Of a DNA stretch of 64,000 bases, positions 45,279-56,298 are shown piece by piece. The position numbers and the translations under genes are program-made. The notes under the pieces were generated by a model. The model worked only from the letters and a program-made list of their open reading frames with translations. It made no database searches and had not been told where the DNA came from. The stretch is from NCBI GenBank assembly GCA_014529385.2, contig CM043959.1:5390045-5454044 (forward strand), in the 5' to 3' direction. The stretch's first letter is position 1, and every line of letters begins with the position of its first letter. This stretch comes from Adiantum capillus-veneris (Eukaryota > Streptophyta > Polypodiopsida > Polypodiales > Pteridaceae).

Positions 45279-45726
45279 TCAGGTTGGGAAGTGAGGTAAT
45301 GGTGTGGAAGCAATGCGTGGTTCATTATCTAAAGATTTAGAGTCTGAATACATTCCTCTGGTGTTGTCAGCAGGACTATCAGGTGGAATGAGCTCCTCTT
45401 TTTGAGAAGGTCCATCTGCCCTACACTTTTGGGTACTTTTCTCTTTAGGACTTTCAAGAGAATTCTGAGGAGAGGATTCTTTGTCTCCTGGATCCTCCAC
45501 CTCTTCTAAATAGGATGTATCAAATACGTCATCAAGGAGGGCCCCAAATTTGTTTACATATGTAGGAGGGTTATTTCTATTGTGGTTTCTATTTTTGAAA
45601 TTGCCCCTTCTGTTAACCTGTTGAAACTCGCCAATGATGTTGCATGCCCTCGTGCATCGAGCTAGTATGGCCGCTCAAAGGTCTTTTCCCATCTCTGCCT
45701 TCCTCATACTTCTCTAGATGACTCCC
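45279..45726 (-). pseudogene. LINE ORF1 C-terminal part
   Basis: The frame reads NIIGEFQQVNRRGNFKNRNH, then NKFGALLDDVFDTSYLEEVE and a Ser/Pro/Glu-rich tail ending STPLPHFPT. This fits the linker region of plant LINE ORF1 after its RNA-binding domain. No CCHC knuckle remains. It ends at the 5' target duplication. Confidence 0.5.
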
Positions 45727-45740
45727 AATACAGGTGTATT
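45727..45740. repeat. LINE target-site duplication, 5' side
   Basis: AATACAGGTGTATT, identical to 24918-24931. Joining the outer flanks gives TCACAAAATACAGGTGTATTTTGG, a plausible uninterrupted site. Confidence 0.8.
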
Positions 45741-46137
45741 TTGGTAATTTTCCCTTTCAAAATATATTCTTTAGCGGTGTATGGCCCTCCGCTCAGTGTT
45801 GTATGGGATTGGCGGGCAGAGATCTAAGAGCAGCTCCCACACGATACCTTTCAAAAAGGAACAAGGACTAAAAAGGGGTTGAAATTGTGAATATAGGAGG
45901 TCTTTGTTCCTTTTGTGAAACTTTTGCATTTTTGCAATAGTTTAAATAGTTTGAGCGTAGTTTCATAAAGTCTCTCTTGCTATTGGTTAAAAGAAAAAGT
46001 AGTATTTCTATAGTTGGGTCTTGTGCAAATAAAGGGAATTCCTTTATGTGTGTGGGAATGCAAAATCAAAAGAGTATGGCGAGTTACTAAGAAACTCACC
46101 GTGTGGAGCCTTCTAATAATGTGTAAACACCCTAAAA

Positions 46138-46176
<39 letters not shown>

Positions 46177-46430
46177 GGCTTATGATGTGTGCACACTCTA
46201 AAACGTCTGTCCGATTTTTAACCAAAGCCCTCCCTCAGCACTAAAGGGCATGGGTAATTTAATAAAGCCCATGCGGTGGGATCTACGACAACGAAGCGAG
46301 GACATCGGGATCGAGACACGCACAGCTGTAAGATGGCCATAGTAAAGTAGGACACGAAAAAGTAAACTTGGACAAGCATGGAACCTGTCCAAGTTTATTT
46401 ATCATTTTATGGTTTGCGCACATGTCAACT
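45741..46430. other. Unassigned sequence with CT microsatellite
   Basis: Nothing recognisable except a CT tract (46141-46174), which generates spurious Ser/Leu and Arg/Glu frames, and the small inverted pair AAGGAACAAGGAC and GTCTTTGTTCCTT (45857-45925). Confidence 0.5.
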
Positions 46431-46434
46431 TGTC

Positions 46435-46520
46435 TCTCGCAGGCGTAGCGATTAGTGCAATGGGCTCTCATGGCAGTGGTGAGGGTTCGAGTTCCCGTGC
46501 TTGCAAGGGGCGCCTATTTT
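46435..46520 (+). other. tRNA-derived SINE-like head (pol III boxes)
   Basis: TAGCGATTAGTGCAATGGG resembles an A box and GGTTCGAGTTCCCGTGC is a strong B box, about 40 bases apart as in tRNA-derived SINEs. The sequence does not fold into a complete tRNA. No second copy or tail was found in the window, so this is tentative. Confidence 0.35.
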
Positions 46521-48669
46521 TTACCACCCTCCATTTGCCTCCAGATTCCCCCTTTAGAGGATCCCCTCTGTCTCTCTACCCTTGCCCTTTAGTGTTCAGG
46601 AAAGCCCTTTCTCTCTATCTCCCTCTCGTTCTCGTGCACGCACACTGTTTCAAAGGCTGCTACCTCTACGTTCGTCTCCAATGACGGCGTAACAATTACT
46701 TATCCACGGGGTATGCTACTTAATGCTCGCTCTCTCTCTGTCCTACAAAGAAATAAGAGAGAGAGAGAGATGTGGTCAGTACTTTGGCATCTCTAAGGTA
46801 TAGCTTCTCACCGTAAGTACGCGCTCGGGTGCCACAGGCCAGCTAGAGTGAGGAAGGCTGTAGCACTGCGCAATTTGGAGAGCAAGCACTTATAAAACTG
46901 CAGAAAATCTGTGAAGGCCAGCGTATTGAGATTGCCATTACTTGAAGCCTGCTATTGCATGGTACCTAACAGTAATCAAGCTGTAGTGTAGCTCCAACAA
47001 AGTCAAAGCTAAAAAAGAGCCAACTATCAAACTCCCAATATACTCTAGCATCAGTTTTATGGTTTTCAAGGAGAAAGTCTTAGCCTCTTCAAGATAGACC
47101 GAGAGTAGAGTCTTAGCCTCTACTCTGGCTCGCCATTTGCAGCACTTGGATCTTCTTTCTGACCTTGTTGCCCAAAAAAACTGCTCCAGTAGGGGCGATG
47201 GCAGACTTGCAATAGGCTGATCTCGGCTGACTCTGCTGTTGACAGGAGGTGCCACCTTTGAAAAAATGGTAGGGGACTTTGTGGATGCTTGAACGCTCCA
47301 ACTTCTACATCTCTGCTTCTATGAGGTTCTCCGGCCTAAGCTCAGCTAGCTCTGCAGCTGGTCGATCGTGGCTTAGTCTTGAGCACATGGAGGGGCGACC
47401 ATGAGAATCAGTGAAGAAGAGGGAGATGCCTGTAACATTTAAGACGGGAGCTGCACTGAGTGGACGCCAAGCAGTGAGCCGGCCAGCCGTGGAGGTCAAG
47501 CCCTAGCTCTTCTTGGCCTTCGGCCAACAAAAAGGTGAATTCTACGTGGGCTCACGTCCCTCTCTTCAGCAGCTGGCCGGTGTTGTGGCACCTATTTGCT
47601 CATTACAAGAGAAGGTGTCTTCCCTTTAACTTGAATGGATTGCCAAAAGTACCTTAATAAAACACACACGAGTGATGCCATTATAGGGTAAGAAGGATGG
47701 ATAGAAAAGAAGTTGGGTGCCCAAAAGGCCCCAGTGAAGAGTCTTCCTTGATCTACTCGCACCTACATGTGGGACGAGTTTCTATGCTAGGATTACTGAA
47801 TGATAGCTTCAAAAACGCAGATTTGCAATGCTGAAAAGAAAACAAATCTATGGGGATGCAACACTGGAAGCGTAGCTGAATGATGAGCAATTGATGGGTT
47901 GTAGATGGGCCGACTCTGCGAGCGATGGGTATTTGCAAGAGGAGGGCGATGGCTACAAATGGGGCGAACAACAGACTGCAAAAAGGGGGGTGGTTCTAGG
48001 AAGAGACACTGCCAAAGAGAGGGAGCGCTTGCAGCCAACAAATGCCAGAGAGAAGAGATCGCTCCAAACTAGAAATGCTATTAGATTTTGAGCGCCAAGT
48101 TTTACATGAGTCTATGCAGAGGTTTATGGTGTGTATATATTACAAGAGGGGCTTTAAGTAATTTCTAAGCCCTAGGTTGGCCAGTGACTTTGACATGGCT
48201 GAAAAGTTAAGTCCTTTAAAGTCACTTTTTTATTGAGTTATTGGGAGGGTTGATTTGTGGGTGAAACTGCTATACACCTCCCAACTCAAGAATCCGATTG
48301 TCATGGAAACTGACCTGATGGGTTCTTCTAACTCAAATCTATATGCTTGTCATGCCCACCAAAGCTTAAGAACATTTGTCAAAACATATGGACAAACCGT
48401 TTATGCAAGAGGGTTTCAAAATTGGAAAACATAATCTAACGGACTTCTCTGGGTATGGAGGTCTTGCAAACAAGCTCACAAAATTGTTGGTACTAGTGGA
48501 ATGTACATCAATGCAATACCCGGCTTGACTCAAATGGATGATAAAGCTGTGGCAACTCTCCCATACGAAGCACCTTTGGGGCCGGTTTTGCACCTTTGTA
48601 ATTCGGTGCAACGTAAGTTGCAGCCGGCCACTGCGATGAAGATTTGGGGCTACCTGATGTGAGAGGATT
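46521..48669. other. Unassigned sequence
   Basis: Short frames only, none with a domain I recognise. A GA tract lies near 46756-46770. Some parts (47300-47600) are GC-richer and could be decayed coding or Gypsy sequence, but I cannot show it. Confidence 0.4.
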
Positions 48670-49498
48670 TGTCACAAATTGTTGACATATCAAGCCGCTG
48701 AAGACCCAGAGGCTTAGGACTTCCCAAGCCTAACCCTAGCTAACCTGCACAGTGCAGATTCCGACTGAGGGGCCTAAACCCTAGAAGAAGAAGAAGAAGA
48801 AGTCCTCACAGGTTCCTGCCGAGTGGCCTCATTATTAAAACTGGGTTAGGATTAAAAACCCTAACCCACAAACACTCAATTGCATAGAGAGATGAAGATG
48901 TGGCAGGCTATACAGAAATTCACATTTTGTGCTGATTGTGGTGACATGGCATGCTGTACGGACAACCCCAAAATGTGCTAGGCTTTTGGGACCAATAGCT
49001 TTTTGATTTACTGGTTTTCATTTGAACTGCTTTGGGGGGGCTGGGGCCTTTAAATAAGCCGTGTGGGCTTTCACTTTGGCATTCTATCGGTGGGTGAAGC
49101 GGAGTAGAGCCATAGGCATTGTACCTTGTTGAAGCAATATAAAGCGGGACGCCACAGTTTGGGGCGACTACATCCTGGGGATGGAACTTTGCCACTTGGC
49201 GTCTTGTGTGGACTGTCTCTTTTAGTTCAGTGTATTGAAGCTTAAAAGTTTGCTCAATTTGTTCTTTTCAGTTGGCACGTGGTGCTATCCTGCTATCTAT
49301 AGGATTTAAGGGCTGAATGCAACTTGCAAAAACACACATTTGCAATGTTGCAAATCCATCGCAATGTAATGCTAAAAGCACAACTAAATGATGCTGCAAT
49401 AATGGGCACTAGATTGGCCTGCTACTCGAATATGCTACCAATGGGCCATGACACTCAAGGGGAATAGCCTCATCAATCTCCCTCATATGCGCAGCAAC
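48670..49498 (+). repeat. Decayed Gypsy-type LTR
   Basis: Begins TGTCACAAATTGTTGACAT, related to the starts at 57091 (TGTAACAAACTGCTGACAT) and 61820 (TGTCACAAACTGGTGACGT). Shared inner words include GAGGGGCCTAAACCCTA and ATGGCATGCTGTACGGA. Its limits on the right are unclear, and Copia B was inserted at 49504. Contains a GAA tract (about 48784-48805). Confidence 0.5.
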
Positions 49499-49503
49499 CC
49501 CTT
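49499..49503. repeat. Copia B target-site duplication, left
   Basis: CCCTT; repeated at 54632-54636 after the 3' LTR. Confidence 0.9.
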
Positions 49504-49723
49504 TGTTACCATATACATGTGGTAGTGATGTGTGAACACACTAGGACCGCTGGGGCATTTTTTTCCCTCTTTAGGAGGTTTTTCCCCCCGTGCATTGTAT
49601 ATACGCCCATCACTCTAGGGCTATCTATCTTTCCATTGCACACTAAGTAATACACTCTCTATTGTGTGCCTTGAGCTTCGTCTTCTCCAAGCTGTGTGTT
49701 TCTCTGCAACCCTAATTTCAACA
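49504..49723 (+). repeat. Copia B 5' LTR
   Basis: TGTTACCATATAC...TTTCAACA. A TATATA motif at 49598-49603 lies in a plausible promoter position. Confidence 0.95.
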
Positions 49724-49725
49724 AT

Positions 49726-49737
49726 TGGTATCAGAGC
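49726..49737 (+). other. Copia B primer-binding site
   Basis: TGGTATCAGAGC two bases after the LTR end. Confidence 0.95.
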
Positions 49738-50078
49738 AGGTCACGTCCTCTCGGGCTTAGTCGCCAGCTGCTCCAACACACGCCTGCTCACTTTCTCTGA
49801 TTTCAGTGAGCTTTGGCAAGCGTTCGCAGGTCGACAAATATTTTGGGCTCGAGCTCGGTCTGCTCAAAATTTTGATTTGGGCTCATTTCAGCCTCCGTTT
49901 CCACTACATGCAATACTGCACAGGCTATTTCGTCATTTTGTGCAGAATTTCTGTTAGTGCCATTTTCTGCATAACAGGTGCCTTATAGTCTTCTACGGTT
50001 TGTGCTATATAGCACAGGTTGTTCCCGCTCCGTTTCTCCTATTTTCGGGCAGTTTTCACATCAGGTGCAGCATTTACC

Positions 50079-50768
50079 ATGGCTGCTGCTGAGGACAGGT
50101 TGGATGGGGACAACTATCCTATGTGGGCTTATATGATGCAACATGTTCTTGTGTCAAAGGATGTCTGGAACATTGTGCAGGGCATTGATGTACGTCCTGA
50201 TTTTGAGGATGTAGGCGATGTTGAAGATGTTGTAGGTCTTGCTGCAAGGATTACAGCTGTTAGAGTTGTTTTGCCTACGGCAGAACAAGCTCGTTGGGAT
50301 GTTAAGGATGTGCAGGCTCATGCATTGATTGCGTTGTCTGTGAAGCGCACCATTGTTCCTCAAATCCGTTCAGCAAAATCTACAAAACAGGCTTGGGATA
50401 TTTTAGCAGGTCTTTATGCAAGCCGCAATGAGGCTAAAATTGCTTTGCTGCGTAAAGAGCTGGAGTCGAAGATTATGCATGAGGAAGATGATATGGACAC
50501 TTTCCTTGCTAGTGTCAAGGATATCAATGAGCAACTTATTTCTGCAGGTGAAGTTATTTCAGACAGTTCCCTTGTGCAGACTGTTCTTGATGCCTTACCA
50601 GATTCTTACCAGACTTTTGCTAGTACTTGGAGACTTATGACCCAAGGAAATCCAGAAGTTGTCAAGTTTGATGCATTATGCACATTGCTGTTGCAAGAGT
50701 CACTTTCCAGAACAAACAGGACTAGACAACGAACAGGCTTTTATTGCTTCTCAAAGAAACGGCTGTAA
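50079..50768 (+). pseudogene. Copia B gag, N-terminal part
   Basis: Start chosen at the ATG 50079, in the same context (CCATGGCTG) as the starts of Copia A and the remnant at 55166. Compared with these it lacks about 40 bases just after the start (in frame). It continues RLDGDNYPMWAYMMQHVLVS and SVKRTIVPQIRSAKSTKQAW (UBN2-type gag). An 8-base deletion near 50715 shifts the frame, so it ends artificially at 50768. Confidence 0.85.
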
Positions 50769-51618
50769 CAGCAATGCAGCCACTTCTTATGGTTCTGCTA
50801 CGAGTTGCAAAAATTATGTTCCTAATGCTTCTGCTGGCAACAATTCGTCAGGAAATTCTGGTGATAAGGGCAAAAAGAAGATGCGTTGCCATTATTGTAA
50901 AGCCAATGATCATTTGATCATGTCGTTTCCTAAGTTGAAGGCCAAACAGGCTAAGAAGAAAGAGGGTGGTTCCACTGCAAATGCTGGTTCCACTACAAAT
51001 GCAGCCATTGTTGAGTCTTCCGTGAAAGGAGATTGTGTTGCTGATATTGATGCAGAATCTGCTTTTAGCGCAGAGTGCACTTACAATCCTGTTGTCCATG
51101 ATGCATGCTTGTCAGTTGCTGCAGATTCACATGTGTGGTATTTCGACAGTGGTGCTACAAAGCACATTACCTCACATTGTGAATTGTTTACCTCTCTCGA
51201 GTCTGTCCCTCATGGGAATTCAGTCACTTGTGCCAACAACGCCTCTTATCCAGTTCAGGGAGTTGGAAAGATTGTGCTTACTGCTGCTAATGGCAGTTCT
51301 TTCACACTTGTTGATGCACTTTATGTACCTGGGATCAAGAAGAATCTCTTGTCTGTATCCGCACTTGCTAGACTTGGACTTGTAGTCAAATTTATGGATG
51401 ACAGATGTACATTTCATGATCTCAGTTTTGGTGATGAAATTGTTGCATCTGGGCTTTTGTGCCGTGGGCTGTATAAGCTCACTTTATATGACAAGTGTGG
51501 ACAAAATTTTGCAAATGCTGTTGCAGATTCAAGGGCTATTTCAGATACAAAACTTTGGCATGCACGTTTTGGTCATCTGAATTTTGCCAGTTTGGTGCGT
51601 TTGTTTGCAGAAATCTGA
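50720..51618 (+). pseudogene. Copia B gag C-terminal part, protease and pre-integrase
   Basis: Zinc knuckle CHYCKANDHLIMSFP: the last Cys of the CCHC motif is Phe, whereas Copia A keeps Cys. The protease WYFDSGATKHITS keeps DSG. It is followed by YVPGIKKNLLSVSALARLG and LWHARFGHLNFASL. A small insertion near 51605 (RLFAEI then stop) breaks the frame before the integrase core. Confidence 0.85.
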
Positions 51619-52429
51619 TATGGTTGCTTCTTTGCTGCCTCTTGAAGCACCTGTCAAACATGTTTGTGAAGGTTGTATTTTGGGTAAGATGCAGCGTTCT
51701 AAATTTCCAAAGGATGGTTCAGTTCGGGCCACATGCAGGTTGCAGCTTGTGCATAGTGATGTTTGTGGGCCCATGCAAACTCCGTCCTTGGGCAATTACC
51801 TGTACTTTGTGACTTTCATTGATGATTACTCCAGGCATGCATGGGTATTTCCGCTTAAAGCGAAGTCCGAAGTTTTTATGTGCTTTAAACAATTTTTGGC
51901 TATGGTTGAAAATGTTTCGAAATGTACTATGGGCACCCTCCGTTCCGATCGAGGGGGGGAGTATATGTCTCATGAATTTAATGCATTTCTGGCTAGTCGT
52001 GGGATAAAACACCAATGTACAGTGCCTTATACACCTCAGCAAAATGGTGTTGCTGAGAGGAAAAACAGGTCACTGACGGAAATGGCACGATGTATGGTCA
52101 AAAGTCAAGCTTTGCCTCATTCTTTTTGGCTTGAGGCCATCATGTGTGCCACTTATGTACTTAACAGGTGTCCTACGATAGCTTTGCAATCTATTACTCC
52201 ATATGAAGCACGGCATGATAGAAAGCCTTCTATTGAGCACATGCGTGTTTTTGGCTGTTTGGCATATGCTTTGGTGCCACAAGTGCAGCGCAGAAAATTG
52301 GATAATAAGGCTGTCAAATGTATTTTTGTTGGTTATAGTGCTGAAAGCAAAGGTTACAGGTTGTATCATCCGCAAACAAAACGTATTCTGGTTTCTCGGG
52401 ATGTAGTGTTTGTGGAAGATTCTGTTTAG
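51600..52429 (+). pseudogene. Copia B integrase
   Basis: CEGCILGK (zinc ligands), VHSDVCGPM, FIDDYSRHAWVFPLKAK, LRSDRGGEYMS and QQNGVAERKNRS give the full DDE core. The C-terminal part follows with FGCLAYALVPQ and FVGYSAESKGYRLYHP. A TAG at 52427-52429 replaces the CAG seen in Copia A. Confidence 0.9.
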
Positions 52430-52432
52430 TCC

Positions 52433-53437
52433 TTGCTGTCATGTACTAGAGACAGTAATGTAAGCTCACAGGACATTTATGACACTTTGTTGCCTCTTTT
52501 CGGTGGTGGAAATACGAATGTAAGTTCCAATGAGGCAAATGTACAGCCTATGGGGGTTTCTGAAAATGTTCTAGATCAGCCTATTACTGATGCAGATGTA
52601 CATGATGTACTTGATGAGGAAAAGGCTGAAAATGAGCAGGCTAGAGGTATGCCAAAATGGCTGGTACACACTTTGCGTGACAGTAAATTGGATGCACCTT
52701 TGTCTAGTCGTACTCGTTCAGGCTCTCGCCATGCATCTTATGTATCAGATTGTTATGCTTTGGCTGTGTCTAGCTTACATGATGTTGAGGAGCCTCTGTC
52801 TTTTGATGAAGCACAGAATTCAAAAAATTGGATGGCTGCCATGCAATCAGAATATGATGCACTCATAGAAAATGACACATGGACTTTATGTGATTTGCCT
52901 CCTGGCAAAAAGGCCATTGGTACGAAGTGGGTTTACAAGTTGAAACGCAAGCCGGATGGTGAGATTGATCGCCATAAGGCTCGACTTGTTGCAAAGGGTT
53001 ATGCACATCAAAAAGTCATTGATTATGAAGAGACTTTGGCTCCCACTTGTCGTATGACTATTGTGCGTTTTCTATGTGCATTGACAGCTCACTTTGGTTG
53101 GGATGTACATCAATCAGACATTGTTACTGCTTTCTTGAATGGTGACATATTTGAGGAAGTTTATGTAACGCAGCCTCGCGGTTTTGTCATAGAAGGACAA
53201 GAGGACAAAGTGTGCAGATGTAAGAAGGCTTTGTATGGGTTGAAGCAATCTCCTCATGCTTGGTATGAGAAAGCTGACACTCATTTGGTTAAACAAGGCT
53301 TTCGTAACAGTCCAACAGAAAGCACATTGTATGTAAAGCGTGAGGGTGATGTACTTCTCATCGTGGTTCTTTATGTTGATGATTTGCTGATCACTGGACC
53401 AAATGAGAGACATATTGTTGAATTTAAGGCTGATTAG
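52433..53437 (+). pseudogene. Copia B reverse transcriptase, main part
   Basis: AIGTKWVYKLKRKPDGEIDR, RLVAKGYAHQKVIDYEE, QSDIVTAFLNGDIFEEVYV and YVDDLLITG (catalytic YVDD) are intact. A TAG at 53435-53437 stands where Copia A reads TTG. The frame is otherwise open on both sides of this stop. Confidence 0.9.
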
Positions 53438-54328
53438 AATGCTACTTTCAAGATGAAAGATTTGGGGCTGTTGCATCATTATTTGGGTATACAGTTTAAG
53501 CAGTGTGATGGTGGTATTGCCTTGTGTCAGAAAAGTTACATAGAGACATTGCTATGTAAGTTTGGACTTGAGGATTGCAAACCTATTGCCACTCCCATGG
53601 AAACAGGTTTGAAGTTGAGTCTACATGATGCTGGCGATCCTGCTGATGTCACTCTTTACCAAACTGCTGTTGGCTGCCTCATTTATGTATGCAACACGAG
53701 GCCAGATATTCAGTTTGCAGTCTCACAGGTCAGCAGATTTATGCATAGCCCAGGGTCTAAGCATTGGCAAGTTGTCAAGAGGATTTTCCGCTACCTTAGT
53801 GACACTTTACATCTTGGCTTGTTTTATCCCAAGGGGGGATCATTGCTGCCAGACTTACATGCTTTTTTGGACTCAGATTGGGCTCGTTGTTTTGACACGC
53901 GAGTGTCCACAAGTGGTTTTTGTTTCATGCTTGGCAGTTCATGTATATCATGGTTGAGCAAGAAGCAACCTACTGTGGCCACTTCGAGTTGTGAAGCTAA
54001 GTACAGGGCAGTCTTCACAGCTACGGTTGAGTGTGTATGGCTCAAACGCCTTATGGCTGATTTGGGTGTTGGACAGGACACTGCCAACACTATCTACACT
54101 GACAGTCAGAGCGCATTGGCAGTTGCGAGGAACCCAGTTTTTCATACTCGCACAAAGCACGTTGAGGTGCATTACCACTATGTCAGGGAGAGGCTCTCAG
54201 CAGGAGAGATCAGCTTGGCTTATGTGCCAACACAGGACAACCTTGCAGATCTTTTCACAAAGGCATTATCTCGTGAGAAGCTTGAAGCTTTCCGCAAAGC
54301 TTTGGGCTTACTCCCCTTTGTGGACTGA
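53438..54328 (+). pseudogene. Copia B reverse transcriptase end and RNase H
   Basis: Same frame as the preceding part. Reads MKDLGLLHHYLGIQFKQCDG, GCLIYVCNTRPDIQFAVSQV, then RNase H blocks DSDWARCFDTRVSTSGF, TSSCEAKYRAVF and YTDSQSALAVARNP, ending LLPFVD and TGA at 54326-54328. The Glu of CEAEY is kept as CEAKY (first E present). Confidence 0.9.
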
Positions 54329-54403
54329 TCATGTCCTTAGGGCATGGCACTTCCCTTTACTCATGTGCCAGCTCTCGTTCACCGCATCACTCCAGGGGGG
54401 ATT

Positions 54404-54631
54404 TGTTACCATATACATGTGGTAGTGATGTGTGTGAACACACTAGGACTGCCGGGGCATTTTTTTCCCTCTTTAGGAGGTTTTTTCCCCCGTGCATTGT
54501 ATAAACGCCCATCACTCTAGGGCTATCTATCTTTCCATTGCACACTAAGTAATACACTCTCTATTGTGTGCCTTGAGCTTCCTTCGTCTTCTCCAAGCTG
54601 TGTGTGTTTCTCTGCAACCCTAATTTCAACA
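54404..54631 (+). repeat. Copia B 3' LTR
   Basis: TGTTACC...TTTCAACA, preceded by TCCAGGGGGGATT. Confidence 0.95.
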
Positions 54632-54949
54632 CCCTTTACGGATCTTATAAGTAGCACCAATGACTGTGCACGAATCAATGAAGCATCTGACCAACTACTT
54701 AAGTGTTATGTCCTCAAACATCAAGAAGGGTGCCTGTGGTCAAGTGCGAACATGGCCCTATGGTTAGGGTGATTAAAAATTCCTATAAATAGGACAAAGG
54801 TCTTATTTATGAGATATCTTGTGTGATCACCAAACTTATAGGCCCTTAGTAACTCTACCTGCACACCTATATCCATGTGCTCTTGGTGCTATGGGACACA
54901 AGTCCTTGTGGTAGAGGCTAGGCCATTGGCTACAGGCTCCCTGGTTTAT
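54632..54949. other. Flank of Copia B, unassigned
   Basis: Continues the sequence interrupted at 49503. Short open stretches exist across the healed site on both strands but no domain is recognisable. Confidence 0.4.
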
Positions 54950-56003
54950 TTCTGATTCGGGCTCATTTTGGCCTCCGTTTCCACTACAGGCAGGCCGCAA
55001 AACTGCATAGGCTATTACGTCATTTTGTGCAGAATTTTTGTCAGTGCCGTTTTTTGCATAACAGGTCCTTTACAATCTTCTACGGTTCGTGTTGTATAGC
55101 ACGTGTTGCTCCCGCCTTGTCTCTCCTCTTTTCAGGCAGTTTTCACATCAGGTGTAGCATTCGCCATGGCTGACAACAACACAGATGTGTTCAAGATGTT
55201 TGATGCTGAGGACAGATTGGATGGGGACAATTACGCTATGTGGGCTTACATGATGCAACATGTCCTTGTGTCAAAGGGCGTTTGAAACATTGTGCAGGGC
55301 ATTGATGTACGTCCTTGTTCTAAGGATGTTGCAGGTTTTGGTGGCAGGATTGTTGCTGCCAGAGCTGTTTTGCCTACCGCTGAGCAAGCTCGTTGGGATG
55401 TAAAAGATACGCAAGCTCATGTATTGATTGCGTTGTCTGTGAAGTGCACTATTACTCCTCACATTCGTTCAACGAAATCTGCAAAACAGGCTTGGAATAT
55501 TCTGGTTGGTCTTTATGCAAGTCGAATGAGGCAAAAATTGCATTGCTGCGTAAAGAGCTGGAGTCGAAGATTATGCATGAGGAAGATGAAATGGACACTT
55601 TCCTTGCTGGTGTCAAAGATATAAATAAGTAACTTATTTCTGCAGGCGAAGTCATTTTTGGCAGTTTCCTGGTGCAGATCGTTCTTGATGCTTTACTAGA
55701 TTCTTACTAGACCTTTTTTAGTGCTAGGAGACTCATGACCCAAGGAAATCCAGTAGTTGTCAAGTTTGATGCATGATGCACATTGCTGTTGCAAGAGTCA
55801 CTTTCTAGAAAAAACAGGACCACACAGGGTGCAATTGAACAGACACTTATTGCTGCTCAAAGAAGAAAAGGTGATAACAGCAATGTAGCCACTTCTCATG
55901 GTTCTTTTGGGAGTGGTAAATCACCTGTTCCCAATGCTTCTGCTAGCAGCAAGTCGTCTGGGAATTGTGGTGATAAGGGCAAAAAGAAGATGCGTTGCCA
56001 TTG
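54950..56003 (+). pseudogene. Copia C: gag remnant of the A/B family
   Basis: Starts in the leader (GATTCGGGCTCATTTTGGCC), has the gag start at 55166 (MADNNTDVFKMFDAEDRLDG) and stops inside the zinc knuckle (KKKMRCH at 56003). There are several stops, for example TGA for Trp at 55283, and a frameshift near 55525. It lacks LTRs. It is more diverged from A and B than they are from each other, and it shows the N-terminal segment missing in B. Confidence 0.85.
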
Positions 56004-56202
56004 AAACCGGCCCGTAGGGCGGTAGACTTTGGGGCCAACAGGTGTCGGCGTCTGCTTGGTAGCGCTCTAGCTTCCAAGCCGTGTGTGTTTGAAGTGTCAA
56101 TTCCCGTTACAGGTTTTTATTTGCAAAATTTCTTTGTGTCATAAAGTCTAAAGTAATGTTTAGGGTAAAAGCCAAAGTCTACCGCCCTACGGTCTAGTTT
56201 TC
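56004..56202. repeat. Short element with inverted ends
   Basis: Left CGTAGGGCGGTAGACTTTGG (56013-56032) and right CCAAAGTCTACCGCCCTACG (56172-56191) are exact reverse complements of 20 bases, with further partial pairing outward. It lies exactly where the Copia C remnant ends. It may be a MITE-like element or the end of a Gypsy LTR; no clear target duplication was seen. Confidence 0.55.
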
Positions 56203-56298
56203 ATGGTTCCGTCGTCGAGACAGAATCACTTTTTCCTCAAGAAGTGAGCCTTGGTTGGTTTGCGGCGAAGACATAATAGAGGATCGCGGGATTACTCT

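Larger units (their letters stand above)
24932..45726 (-). mobile_element. L1-like LINE split by nested insertions and an inversion
   Basis: Both outer ends share a 14-bp duplication. The 3' end (24932-26540) has a poly(A) remnant and the zinc-finger domain that follows plant LINE reverse transcriptases. The 5' end (44111-45726) holds the end of ORF1 and the endonuclease. The reverse transcriptase now lies reversed at 37109-38994 because of an inversion. Everything else between 26540 and 44110 arrived later: Copia F, a LARD element and its antisense copy. A short part of the LINE between the RT motif LLGIPMGFK and YEIARRFLWGG is missing. The ORF1 start is absent, so the LINE was 5'-truncated on insertion or later. 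Confidence 0.8.
49504..54631 (+). mobile_element. Copia B: near-complete LTR retrotransposon
   Basis: Same family as Copia A but on the plus strand. It has LTRs of 220 and 228 bp, a 5-bp duplication CCCTT, a primer-binding site (49726-49737), a polypurine tract (about 54392-54403) and all Copia domains in order. The LTRs differ by a few substitutions and short repeat-slippage indels. The polyprotein is broken by one 8-base deletion, one insertion near 51605 and two stop codons, all different from the lesions of Copia A. Confidence 0.95.

Noticed and set aside
46435-46520. Functional tRNA gene
   Set aside because: A and B boxes are present but acceptor and anticodon stems do not pair, so only a SINE-like head is proposed.
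54632-54800. Host gene interrupted by Copia B
   Set aside because: Joining 49503 to 54637 gives short open stretches on both strands, but none has a recognisable domain or splice sites.
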